The notes below the pieces were generated by a model. The model was not told where the DNA came from. It was given only the letters and a program-made list of their open reading frames with translations, and did no database searches. Below, in pieces: positions 1-7,302 of a stretch of DNA of 8,136 bases (the stretch's first letter is position 1; the number at the start of each line of letters is the position of its first letter). The stretch spans positions 1-8,136 of the forward strand of contig DATJUF010000079.1 in assembly GCA_035502655.1 (NCBI GenBank). The letters run 5' to 3'. The translations under genes and the position numbers were made by a program. This stretch comes from DATJUF01 sp035502655 (GTDB lineage Bacteria > Desulfobacterota > Binatia > Binatales > Binataceae).

Positions 1-440
1 TCGTCTGCACGATCGGCGAGCCATTCGGGGAACGCGGTCGCGATTCCAACGAGGGCGGCAAACCGCTTCGGCCATCGCACCGCGAGGTTATAAGCCATCA
101 TGCCGCCCTGGCTGAAGCCGACGGCGACAATTTTCGTGCGATCAACCGGATAGCGCTGGCAGGCCTCATTGATAAATGATGCAAGCTGGGCGACGGCCTC
201 GCCGACCTTTTCCTCGTCCGGCCGTGCACCAGGCTGAGTCTGATACCATCCATAGCCGTTGACTGCGCCGATTTCGACTTCGGTTGCACCCTGCGGACAA
301 ATCACCAGGAACTGCCCGCCGGCGACGTAGGGTGCAAGTCCATGCAGGTCCATCGCGTTGGAACCCCATCCATGCATCGCAAAGATGGTAGGGAACGGAC
401 CTTCGCCCGCAGGCTCATAAGTGGCGTGAACCAGTTTCAT
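1..440 (-). CDS. Alpha/beta-hydrolase, esterase / dienelactone-hydrolase type (partial, 3' end beyond left edge)
   Basis: Read on the minus strand from ATG at 440-438, this gives 146 codons without a stop and leaves the window at base 1, so the C-terminal part is missing. The start is supported by a strong AGGAGG ribosome binding site (plus-strand 447-452) six bases upstream. Seen: an oxyanion-hole type HGWGSN at residues 23-28, a VICPQGA strand end at 46-52, and the nucleophile elbow GFSQGG at 108-113 with Ser110 as predicted nucleophile. The Asp and His of the triad would lie in the missing part. There is no signal peptide, so it is probably cytoplasmic. The pattern fits the phospholipase/carboxylesterase (Abhydrolase_2) and poly(3-hydroxybutyrate) depolymerase-like groups. 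The substrate cannot be told. It is transcribed divergently from the glycosyltransferase gene. Confidence 0.85.
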   Translation of the reverse strand, partial: MKLVHATYEPAGEGPFPTIFAMHGWGSNAMDLHGLAPYVAGGQFLVICPQGATEVEIGAVNGYGWYQTQPGARPDEEKVGEAVAQLASFINEACQRYPVDRTKIVAVGFSQGGMMAYNLAVRWPKRFAALVGIATAFPEWLADRAD

Positions 441-533
441 CGATGGCCTCCTGCCGCAGCATAGACCGGCTAGCGTCGGCCTGCCAGTTCCAACATCATC
501 ACAGGCGCTTCCTTGCAGGCTCTATGTCTCGAT

Positions 534-571
534 TCACCTGAGAAGCGTTCATCTGAGGTGACGCCTCAGGT
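534..571. promoter_or_regulatory. Cluster of three related half-sites forming overlapping inverted repeats (possible operator or attenuator)
   Basis: Seen: ACCTGAG at 536-542, CTGAGG at 553-558 and CCTCAGGT at 564-571. CTGAGG and CCTCAG (564-569) form a perfect 6-bp inverted repeat with a 5-base loop, extendable to 8 bp in RNA with one G-U pair. TCACCT (534-539) is complementary to AGGTGA (556-561), and ACCTGAG (536-542) to CTCAGGT (565-571). The pairings share bases and so exclude one another. The site lies between two divergent genes, about 115 bases before the glycosyltransferase start. A dimeric regulator's operator is the simplest reading; switching RNA hairpins in the leader are an alternative. 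No convincing -35/-10 pair was found in 441-684, and nothing else stands out there. Confidence 0.35.
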
Positions 572-684
572 ATCTTATCAGGCCGATTGCCCTTTTCGAG
601 CCGAACACAATTTTGAGCGGTGGAGATTTTGCCGATCGCGCTGATAGGTCTCGGAGTATCGATTGAAAGGCGGGGAGCGTCTAA

Positions 685-3636
685 GTGAGCTCCCTCAAAT
701 GGCGGGGTGCGGGCCTTGTGACCGCGGCGGGCTGGTTGCTTCCTTCGCTTGCGCGCGCTGATTCCGGTGCGGCTAATGCTGCCGCGTCATCCAGTTCGCT
801 CCCTGGCGTCCTTGCCGGGCTGATTCTGCTGGCGCTCCTCGGCTATGCGCTCTGGACCTACGCCGAGCCGCTAATTCGCCAGCGTGATCGCGCGTTCGGC
901 GGCGTCCTGCTGGGCCTGCTTGTACTGTGGGGATTCAAGACCCTCGCGCTCGGCGTCTTCAGCGGCTATGCGCTTGATCTCGGCACTTATGAAGCGTGGG
1001 CGATGCGGCTTACGTCGGTCGGTCCCGCGCAGATGTATACACCCGGTTATTTTCTCGATTATCCGCCGGGTTATCTTTACGTGCTGTGGTTCGCCGGATG
1101 GCTGGCCAAGCTATTCGGCGCAAGCGGCAGCATCTTCCGCATTTTTGTCGAGACGCCGGCCCTTGCGGCCGATTTTCTGCTTGCCGCCGCCGCTTATATT
1201 TTCTTCCGCCGCCAGAACCAGCCACGCGCCGCGCTGATTTCCGCGCTGCTGATTGCGCTGAACCCGGCCTTGCTGTTTGACACGGTCGGCTGGGGTCAAA
1301 GCGATTCCGTTCTTACGCTGGCGATGTTCCTCAGCGTCCTGATGATGCTGGAGTCGGAATACGAACTGGGCTGGAGCCTCGCCGCGCTCTCACTTTTGAT
1401 CAAGCCGCAAGCCGCCTGCCTGCTTCCCGTGCTCGGGCTTTGGACGCTTCTGCATGCTGATTGGCGGCAGTGGTGGCGAGCTGCACTCGCCGGTATAGCG
1501 GTAATGGTTATCGGTGTAGCGCCGTTCCAGGTTGGCCATCCGCTGTCATGGCTGCCGCACCTTTATCTGACCACGATGGGCTATTATCACGAGACCTCGC
1601 TTAATGCCTTTAACCTGATGGCGTTGATAGGCGGGATCCGGCAAAACGATAGCGGCACGCTCCTTGGTATCAGCTACTTCACGATTGGTATCGCGATGCT
1701 GGTGCCGCTCTATGCCTTCATCACGTATGTGATGTGGCGCAATCCGAGCCGCCGCAATCTGATCTTCCTATCGTTCCTTGCCTTGTTTGGATTTTTTCTG
1801 CTGGCGCCGCGAATCCACGAACGCTACATCTACCCAGCTATAGTCTTCGCCGTACCGCTTGCGGCCGCTGAGCCAGAGATGCTGGCGATCTATGGCCTGC
1901 TGACAGTCACTACCCTGATTAATCTCGCCGACGCGCTCTATATTCTCAGTCACAACATTTTTCTTGACGCACGCGATGCGCTGGCGATGACCGTCTCGGC
2001 GGTCAACGTGATCATTTTCGCGCTTGCGATCATCTTTGGCTATCAACGGACACTGGTTACCGAGACTGGCGAAGAAGCAGGGCAGGCCCTCGCGATCGAG
2101 CGATGGCTGAGAATGAAATTCACCACCCCGGGCATCGGTTCGGGTCCGCGGCCAATCGCTCCGCGCATAATGCTCAATTGGCGGCGCATCGACACGATCA
2201 TGATTGCCGCACTGACCGTCCTCGCAGCAGCCTTGCGCTTCTGGCATCTCGGCCATCCGGCGGAGATTGTTTTTGACGAGGTGCATTTCGTCGGCCAGGC
2301 GCGCCACTATCTTCATGGTGAAAACTTCCTCGATCCTCATCCACCGCTGGCTAAATTGCTCATCGCGCTGGGCATACTGATTTTCGGTGACCATCCGTGG
2401 GCGTGGCGGCTAGGCGTCGCGACGATCGGAACTCTGATGGTTCCGGTGACCTACATGCTGGGCAGGCGGATGTTTCAATCACGGCTGGCAGCAGCGCTCG
2501 CGGCGATCTTCCTGATGACTGACGGTTTTTTCCTGGTCGATTCGCGTATCGCTGTCATTGACATCGTTTATTTGACGTTCGCCGCGATTTCTTATCTTTT
2601 GATGTTCCGCGTTATCCAACTGAGCGATCGCGGGGCGCAGCGCACTACTCTGATTTTCCTCGGTATCGCGCTGGGCCTATGCCTCGGCTCTAAACTCTAC
2701 GTGCCTGCCGTGACCTTTTTGCTGGTGCTTGGCTTTCTGATCTATGCCCTGGTTCACGCGCAGGGTCTTGGCTTCGCAGCTAAGCGGATAGCGACCAACC
2801 CGCAAATTGCTGGCGCCACGATGATGATCGGGGCACTCGGCGCGATTTTATATCTCGCCTGCTTCATTCCGCATTATGCACTTGGGTGGTGGGGCGGTAT
2901 TTCTGACTTGTTCCACTATTACCATGACGTTATGTGGTACGAGAAAAGCGTCGCGACGGCGACTCATCCTTACGCCTCGCCGTGGTGGTCGTGGCCATTG
3001 ATGCTGCGGCCTGTCGCCTATTGGCAGGATTTCCCGCCTGCCGGGAATGTCGTTTCGACGATCTGGGGGGCGGGCAATCCGATTTTATGGTGGGGTGTGA
3101 TCCCGGCAATCGCGATCACGGCGGTACGTGCGCTCGAACGGCCGACGATGGAGCGGGTCTTCCTTGTCGTTGGTTATCTCAGCTACTACGTCATTTGGAT
3201 ACCGATCACGCGCATCCTGTTTCTCTATCATTACATGCCATCGATCTATCTTGGCTATCTTGCGCTGGCATGGGTGCTGGCTGATTTCTGGATCGGCGAA
3301 GCGGAAGTGTGGGAGACCGGGGCGGTTCTGCTAGTGCTGGTGCCTGCCGCGGTGGTTGGTATCGGCCATATGGCGGTCACGTTGCAAGTTGCGTTTATTC
3401 CACAAGGGCTGCGCGAATTGGCGGGGATGCCAATTGTGATCGGTTTGGCTATCGGCTATCTGGTAACGCTTGGCGATATGCGCCGCAATGGCCGCTTCGT
3501 TACCGCGGCTTTTCTCGGCGTCGCGCTACTGGCCTTTATCTACTTTCTACCGGTATGGCTAGGCACTCCAATCAGCCGGTCGGGTTATTACGCACGGATG
3601 TGGCTCGAAGGACCGGGGCTCCGTAATTGGATTTGA
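685..3636 (+). CDS. Double GT-C glycosyltransferase: ALG8/GT87-like module fused to PMT-type (GT39) mannosyltransferase-like module
   Basis: Predicted multi-pass inner-membrane protein of 983 residues that should transfer sugar from a polyprenyl-phosphate donor on the periplasmic face. The GTG start at 685 has an in-frame TAA directly before it and GGGGAG at 672-677, so no earlier start is possible. Residues 1-25 resemble a cleavable signal peptide ending ARA, followed by a Ser/Ala linker. Module 1 (about 40-450) has Asp98 in the first large loop, DYPPGY at 125-130, GWGQSDS at 202-208, KPQ at 240-242 and RIHERY at 376-381, the pattern of bacterial GT-C enzymes related to ALG6/8 and GT87. A polar linker (about 455-500) leads to module 2: FDEVHF at 530-535 with the Asp531-Glu532 pair typical of PMT catalysis, DPHPPLAK at 550-557, DSRIAVID at 619-626, FLYHYMP at 846-852 and a PMT-like C-terminus (YFLPVWLGTPIS...MW). 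No MIR domain is seen, as usual in bacteria. Sugar and acceptor cannot be told. The next gene follows at once. Confidence 0.88.
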   Translation: MSSLKWRGAGLVTAAGWLLPSLARADSGAANAAASSSSLPGVLAGLILLALLGYALWTYAEPLIRQRDRAFGGVLLGLLVLWGFKTLALGVFSGYALDLGTYEAWAMRLTSVGPAQMYTPGYFLDYPPGYLYVLWFAGWLAKLFGASGSIFRIFVETPALAADFLLAAAAYIFFRRQNQPRAALISALLIALNPALLFDTVGWGQSDSVLTLAMFLSVLMMLESEYELGWSLAALSLLIKPQAACLLPVLGLWTLLHADWRQWWRAALAGIAVMVIGVAPFQVGHPLSWLPHLYLTTMGYYHETSLNAFNLMALIGGIRQNDSGTLLGISYFTIGIAMLVPLYAFITYVMWRNPSRRNLIFLSFLALFGFFLLAPRIHERYIYPAIVFAVPLAAAEPEMLAIYGLLTVTTLINLADALYILSHNIFLDARDALAMTVSAVNVIIFALAIIFGYQRTLVTETGEEAGQALAIERWLRMKFTTPGIGSGPRPIAPRIMLNWRRIDTIMIAALTVLAAALRFWHLGHPAEIVFDEVHFVGQARHYLHGENFLDPHPPLAKLLIALGILIFGDHPWAWRLGVATIGTLMVPVTYMLGRRMFQSRLAAALAAIFLMTDGFFLVDSRIAVIDIVYLTFAAISYLLMFRVIQLSDRGAQRTTLIFLGIALGLCLGSKLYVPAVTFLLVLGFLIYALVHAQGLGFAAKRIATNPQIAGATMMIGALGAILYLACFIPHYALGWWGGISDLFHYYHDVMWYEKSVATATHPYASPWWSWPLMLRPVAYWQDFPPAGNVVSTIWGAGNPILWWGVIPAIAITAVRALERPTMERVFLVVGYLSYYVIWIPITRILFLYHYMPSIYLGYLALAWVLADFWIGEAEVWETGAVLLVLVPAAVVGIGHMAVTLQVAFIPQGLRELAGMPIVIGLAIGYLVTLGDMRRNGRFVTAAFLGVALLAFIYFLPVWLGTPISRSGYYARMWLEGPGLRNWI

Positions 3637-3641
3637 CCCGG

Positions 3642-4478
3642 ATGGCTGGAATCTGGGCAAACGTCCCGGCCCGGCGGATGCGCCAGTTTGTAATCGTTCT
3701 TGCGATTTTGGCGGCGTGCCTTCCGACGGCCGTCGTGATGGCGGCTGAAACGGTCTCGGATCAGCCACACAACCTGCTCAATAACGGTGATTTCGCGCGC
3801 GGTTCGGGTAACTCGTGCGACGGCTGGCGCAACGACGCATGGATACTGTCGCCCACTGCCACGAGCTTTAGCTGGATCGCGCCTGCAGGCGGTTATCCGG
3901 GGCAACTCGAAGTCGAGAATATGCGCGATAACGATGCGCGCTGGACCCAGACGCTCTCGCTGAGCAAGGGCTGGTATCACATCAGCGTATGGGCACGCAG
4001 TGAGAATGTCCTTAAATATTTCACCGGCGCCAATATCAGCGTGCTTGAAGACGGAATCGTTTCGGCCGATCTCAGGGGCACGCAGCCGTGGCAGCAGCTT
4101 GGTCTATATCTGAAAGTTCCCCGCTACGGGGCCGACGTCGAGATTGCCCTGCGCCTTGGCGGGTACGTAAACCTGACACGAGGCAGGGCTTTCTTTCGTG
4201 ACGCCCGGGTTGAGCGGGTAAACGCTCCGCCTATTGGCGCCACCCACGTCTATGATCTCGCCGCGATTCGGAAAGCCGAAAATCCTGGCCCAATCGGCCA
4301 ACGCTGGACGCTCTATGCCACGTTCCTGGTGCTGGCGGTCTTTGCGGTGATCGGATGGCGTGTGTTCATGCTCGACCCGCGCCCAACTATAGCCGCCGAT
4401 ACTGCCCGGACCGCCGCCACTCCTGAGATAATCACGCCAAGAAAACGGCGCAAGAAAAAATCGCAGCGGCGTAATTAA
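3642..4478 (+). CDS. Exported carbohydrate-binding-like beta-sandwich protein with C-terminal membrane anchor
   Basis: I do not recognise a named family with certainty. From ATG 3642 the protein has 278 residues. TTG 3627 (overlapping the previous stop by 10 bases, with GGGG at 3615-3618) and ATG 3678 are alternative starts in the same frame; all keep the signal sequence. Seen: basic RRMR at 11-14, a hydrophobic core to about 33 and a possible AxA-type cleavage near VMAAE (32-36); LAAC at 23-26 also resembles a lipobox. Residues about 43-198 start NLLNNGDF and are rich in alternating beta-strand patterns (WTQTLSLSKGWYHISVWARS), like the CBM4/9 and galactose-binding fold families. One transmembrane helix lies at about 223-243, followed by a Pro/Ala-rich stretch and a strongly basic end (PRKRRKKKSQRRN), presumably cytoplasmic. 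Its place behind the glycosyltransferase, with almost no gap, suggests coupled translation and a joint role, perhaps holding the acceptor or glycan near the enzyme. That role is inference. Confidence 0.75.
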   Translation: MAGIWANVPARRMRQFVIVLAILAACLPTAVVMAAETVSDQPHNLLNNGDFARGSGNSCDGWRNDAWILSPTATSFSWIAPAGGYPGQLEVENMRDNDARWTQTLSLSKGWYHISVWARSENVLKYFTGANISVLEDGIVSADLRGTQPWQQLGLYLKVPRYGADVEIALRLGGYVNLTRGRAFFRDARVERVNAPPIGATHVYDLAAIRKAENPGPIGQRWTLYATFLVLAVFAVIGWRVFMLDPRPTIAADTARTAATPEIITPRKRRKKKSQRRN

Positions 4479-4619
4479 AACATGGCCGTCGCCGCTGCTT
4501 TGCGGTGCGGGTAAACGATGCTGCCGCAATTCGCCTCTTGCCCCGATTACGCCTAGAATGCGGCCTATGTGGGCCGGTTCGCGTAAGCGCACGGTAGTTG
4601 CCAACTCGCCATTTAATCC

Positions 4620-4652
4620 GGAGAAAGGATTCCGGTTCTGGAGAAAAGATTC
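4620..4652 (+). repeat. Short direct repeat (13 bp, one mismatch) covering the aminopeptidase ribosome binding site
   Basis: GGAGAAAGGATTC at 4620-4632 recurs as GGAGAAAAGATTC at 4640-4652, offset by 20 bases. Each copy carries a GGAG Shine-Dalgarno-like core. The second copy precedes ATG 4655 (GGAG 11 bases upstream) and is probably the working ribosome binding site. The first copy has no start codon at a suitable distance. A local tandem duplication with later drift is the simplest explanation. Confidence 0.6.
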
Positions 4653-4654
4653 AA

Positions 4655-7228
4655 ATGTTCGATCAGGAGACCTCGCTCGGCGCCGACAAGGCCTTGGAAT
4701 ATAGGCTGCCTCCCAACGTTACACCCAGCCGCTATGACCTGCGGCTGACCCCTGACCTGCGCGCGTTTACCTTTGCCGGCGAAGAACGAATCGCCGTCCA
4801 GGTTCATCAGGCGACTCCGGAAGTCGTGCTCAACGCGCTGGAATTGGAAATTGACAGCGTTACAGCCGAGCGGGGCACTCAGTCGCTAGTGGGCCGGGCC
4901 GAGATGGAACCGGCACGGGAGCGTGCCCATTTTCATTTCGGCGAGCCGCTCGCGGCCGGCGCGTGGACCCTGGTGATTAAATTTCGCGGTGTGCTCAATG
5001 ATAAGCTCCACGGCTTCTATCGCAGCCAGTACACCGGGGCAGGAGGCAAGACCTTTACTATCGCGACGACCCAGTTTGAGGCCACCGACGCGCGCCGTGC
5101 CCTGCCGTGCTGGGACGAGCCAGCTCTGAAAGCAATCTTCAAAGTCACGCTGGTTATCGATGAAAATCTGACGGCGCTCTCGAACGCAGGTATCGCGAGC
5201 GAGCATTCTATCGGGCGCGGCAAGAAAGAGGTCGTGTTCAAAGATACGATCCGCATGTCCACTTACCTGCTCGCCTTCATCGTCGGTGAATTCGAGGCGA
5301 CAGCCGCGGCGGATGCCGGTACGCCTTTGCGCGTCGTGCATGTGCCGGGCAAGAGCAGCCTCGCCAGCTATGCGCAAGCGATCGGCGCGTTTTCGCTCAA
5401 ATTTTTCGCCAACTACTACGGCATTCCGTATCCGGGTGACAAGCTCGACCTGATTGCGATTCCCGACTTTGCGGCGGGTGCGATGGAAAACCTCGGCGCG
5501 ATCACGTTCCGCGAGACCGCGCTGCTGGCGGACGATAAGACCGCGTCGCGCGCCGAGCTCGAGCGTATTGCCGATGTCGTTTCGCATGAAAATGCCCATA
5601 TGTGGTTCGGCGATTTGGTCACGATGAAATGGTGGAACGGCATCTGGCTGAACGAAGCCTTCGCCACCTTCATGGAGATGCTGGCGGTGGATGCGTGGAA
5701 GCCCGAATGGCGCCGCTGGGATAGCTTCGGGGTCTCGCGCGCTGCGGCGATGGCAATTGACGCCCTCAAAAACACCCGTTCTATCGAGTACACCGTGCTC
5801 AGTCCCGAGGACTGCCGCTCGATGTTCGACATCCTTACCTATGAGAAGGGCGCGTCGGTGCTGCGGATGCTTGAGCAGTATTTGGGGGCCGAGCAATTCC
5901 GCAAAGGCATCAGCCTGTATCTGAAGAAGCATCAATACGCCAACGCGGAAACCAGCGATCTGTGGGATGGACTCGAACAGGCGACGGGCGAGCCGGTCCG
6001 CAGCATGATGGATACGTGGATCTTTCAGCAGGGCTTTCCGATCGTGAGCGCCAGCCTCACTGACGACGAATGCGGTCTCAAGCTGAGCCAGCGCCGCTTC
6101 TTCTATGCGCCGCCCGCGTCACCCGAGCCTCAGCTTTGGCATATTCCGGTGATGGTGCGGGCGGGTACCGGCGACGGTATCGAGACTCGTAAGCTGCTGC
6201 TCACTGAGAATGAAACGGTGATCAGCCTCGGCTCCAAAGTCACCTGGGCCACGATCAACGAAAATGGCAATGGCTTCTTCCGGGTCCGCTATGCGCCAGA
6301 GTTGTTGCAAGAGCTGACCAATAATCGCACACAGTTGAAGCCGATTGAGCGCTTCGGCCTTGCCAGCGACACCTGGGCGGCAACCGTGGCCGGGATGACG
6401 CCGCTGGCCGAATTTCTCAAAATGGCGCCGCTGTTTCGCGACGAGGACGATATCAACGTCTGGCGCGCGCTGATCGGCGCCTTCAGCTATGTCGAAATGC
6501 TGGCGAATGACACCCAGGTATCCGCGGTCGCAGCCGCTGTGCGCAAAACGCTTGCGCCTGCCTTCGCCCGCCTCGGATGGGAACCTGCGGCCGGCGAGGA
6601 CGAATTGCGTGGCCAGTTGCGCGCGACCCTGGCCAGCGCTCTCGGCACTCTCGGCGAAGATCCCGAAGTGCAAAAGCGGGCGGCCAATCTTTATGCGCTA
6701 TGGCAGCGTGAACCGTCGCGGGCAAATCGCGACTTGCAACCCGCTTTCGTAAATATCCTCGCCCATGCCGGGGACGCGAGCCGTTACACAGAGTTCAAGC
6801 AACACTTTAAGTCTGCACGGACTCCGCAGGAGGAGCAGCGCTATCTTTTTGCGCTGGCGAATTTCACTAAAATCGAACTGCTACGCCAGACGATGCAGAT
6901 GACCGTCAACGGCGAAGTGCGTACCCAGAACGCGCCCTTCCTGATGCATTCGCTGCTTTACAATCGCGTTTCCCGCTATGAGGCCTGGGATTTCGTCAAG
7001 GCGAATTGGGAGATCATGATCAATCGCTTCCCGGATAGCGCCCTGCCGCGGATGTGCGAGGCGATTGTTGCACTCGTCGACAGGCAGTCCGAAGTCGAGG
7101 AGTTCTTCGCCGAGCATAAGGTTCGCCTCGGCGGTAAGCTCATCGACCAACACCTTGAGCGTTTGGCGGTTGCGGTAGCCTTCCGCGCTCGGGAGGGTGG
7201 CAAATTGGAGCAAGCGCTAGCGGTTTAG
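4655..7228 (+). CDS. M1-family zinc aminopeptidase (puromycin-sensitive / tricorn-factor-like)
   Basis: Removes N-terminal amino acids from peptides, likely in cytosolic peptide turnover; no signal peptide is present. ATG 4655 gives 857 residues, close to the usual length of this family. An in-frame TTG at 4598 would add 19 charged residues but has no clear ribosome binding site, so I reject it. Domains in order: N-terminal beta domain from about 15, with QFEATDARRALPCWDEP at 140-156, which carries a conserved Glu for the substrate N-terminus; catalytic domain with the exopeptidase motif GAMEN at 275-279, zinc site HENAH at 311-315 (His311, His315, catalytic Glu312) plus Glu334 in WLNEAF, and the transition-state Tyr396 in ILTYEKGAS; then an ERAP1_C-like helical C-terminal domain from about 530 (WATINENGNGFFRVRY at 531-546). 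All catalytic residues are present. It is separated from the previous gene by 176 bases, so it probably has its own promoter, and it converges with the lpxA-like gene. Confidence 0.95.
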   Translation: MFDQETSLGADKALEYRLPPNVTPSRYDLRLTPDLRAFTFAGEERIAVQVHQATPEVVLNALELEIDSVTAERGTQSLVGRAEMEPARERAHFHFGEPLAAGAWTLVIKFRGVLNDKLHGFYRSQYTGAGGKTFTIATTQFEATDARRALPCWDEPALKAIFKVTLVIDENLTALSNAGIASEHSIGRGKKEVVFKDTIRMSTYLLAFIVGEFEATAAADAGTPLRVVHVPGKSSLASYAQAIGAFSLKFFANYYGIPYPGDKLDLIAIPDFAAGAMENLGAITFRETALLADDKTASRAELERIADVVSHENAHMWFGDLVTMKWWNGIWLNEAFATFMEMLAVDAWKPEWRRWDSFGVSRAAAMAIDALKNTRSIEYTVLSPEDCRSMFDILTYEKGASVLRMLEQYLGAEQFRKGISLYLKKHQYANAETSDLWDGLEQATGEPVRSMMDTWIFQQGFPIVSASLTDDECGLKLSQRRFFYAPPASPEPQLWHIPVMVRAGTGDGIETRKLLLTENETVISLGSKVTWATINENGNGFFRVRYAPELLQELTNNRTQLKPIERFGLASDTWAATVAGMTPLAEFLKMAPLFRDEDDINVWRALIGAFSYVEMLANDTQVSAVAAAVRKTLAPAFARLGWEPAAGEDELRGQLRATLASALGTLGEDPEVQKRAANLYALWQREPSRANRDLQPAFVNILAHAGDASRYTEFKQHFKSARTPQEEQRYLFALANFTKIELLRQTMQMTVNGEVRTQNAPFLMHSLLYNRVSRYEAWDFVKANWEIMINRFPDSALPRMCEAIVALVDRQSEVEEFFAEHKVRLGGKLIDQHLERLAVAVAFRAREGGKLEQALAV

Positions 7229-7254
7229 CTGCTTGCCAGTAATTGTTTAATCAT

Positions 7255-7287
7255 GAAAGCGGGCGGTCCGGTGAGATGCCCGCTTTC
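7255..7287. terminator. Perfect 10-bp inverted repeat between convergent genes, likely bidirectional terminator
   Basis: GAAAGCGGGC at 7255-7264 pairs perfectly with GCCCGCTTTC at 7278-7287 around a 13-base loop. It sits 26 bases after the aminopeptidase stop and 15 bases beyond the stop of the minus-strand acyltransferase, where a shared terminator is expected. There is no clean U-tract: the plus strand continues CCAATCTGG and the minus strand ATGATTAAACAATT. It may therefore be a weak intrinsic terminator or an mRNA 3'-end stabilising hairpin. Confidence 0.65.
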
Positions 7288-7302
7288 CCAATCTGGCGCG
7301 AG

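Noticed and set aside
1768..2394. 208-codon open frame on the minus strand
   Set aside because: It is antisense to the glycosyltransferase fusion, covering the linker and the FDE and HPPL motifs. It shows no domain and a polar, shadow-like composition.
4490..4507. Small hairpin (CGCCGC / GCGGTG, 6 bp with one G-U pair) after the anchored-protein gene
   Set aside because: The stem is short and no T-run follows it. It is too weak to call a terminator.
4554..4559. TAGAAT as a possible -10 box for the aminopeptidase gene
   Set aside because: One mismatch from TATAAT, but no acceptable -35 hexamer at 16-18 bases. A promoter in 4479-4654 is plausible but not located.
4598..4654. TTG 4598 as an upstream start of the aminopeptidase
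   Set aside because: It would add 19 charged residues before the family's normal N-terminus and lacks a clear Shine-Dalgarno site. ATG 4655 has a GGAG-bearing leader.
4886..5935. 349-codon open frame on the minus strand
   Set aside because: It lies wholly inside the aminopeptidase, which has every catalytic motif. The antisense translation is rich in Arg/His with no recognisable domain, as expected for a shadow frame in G+C-rich DNA.
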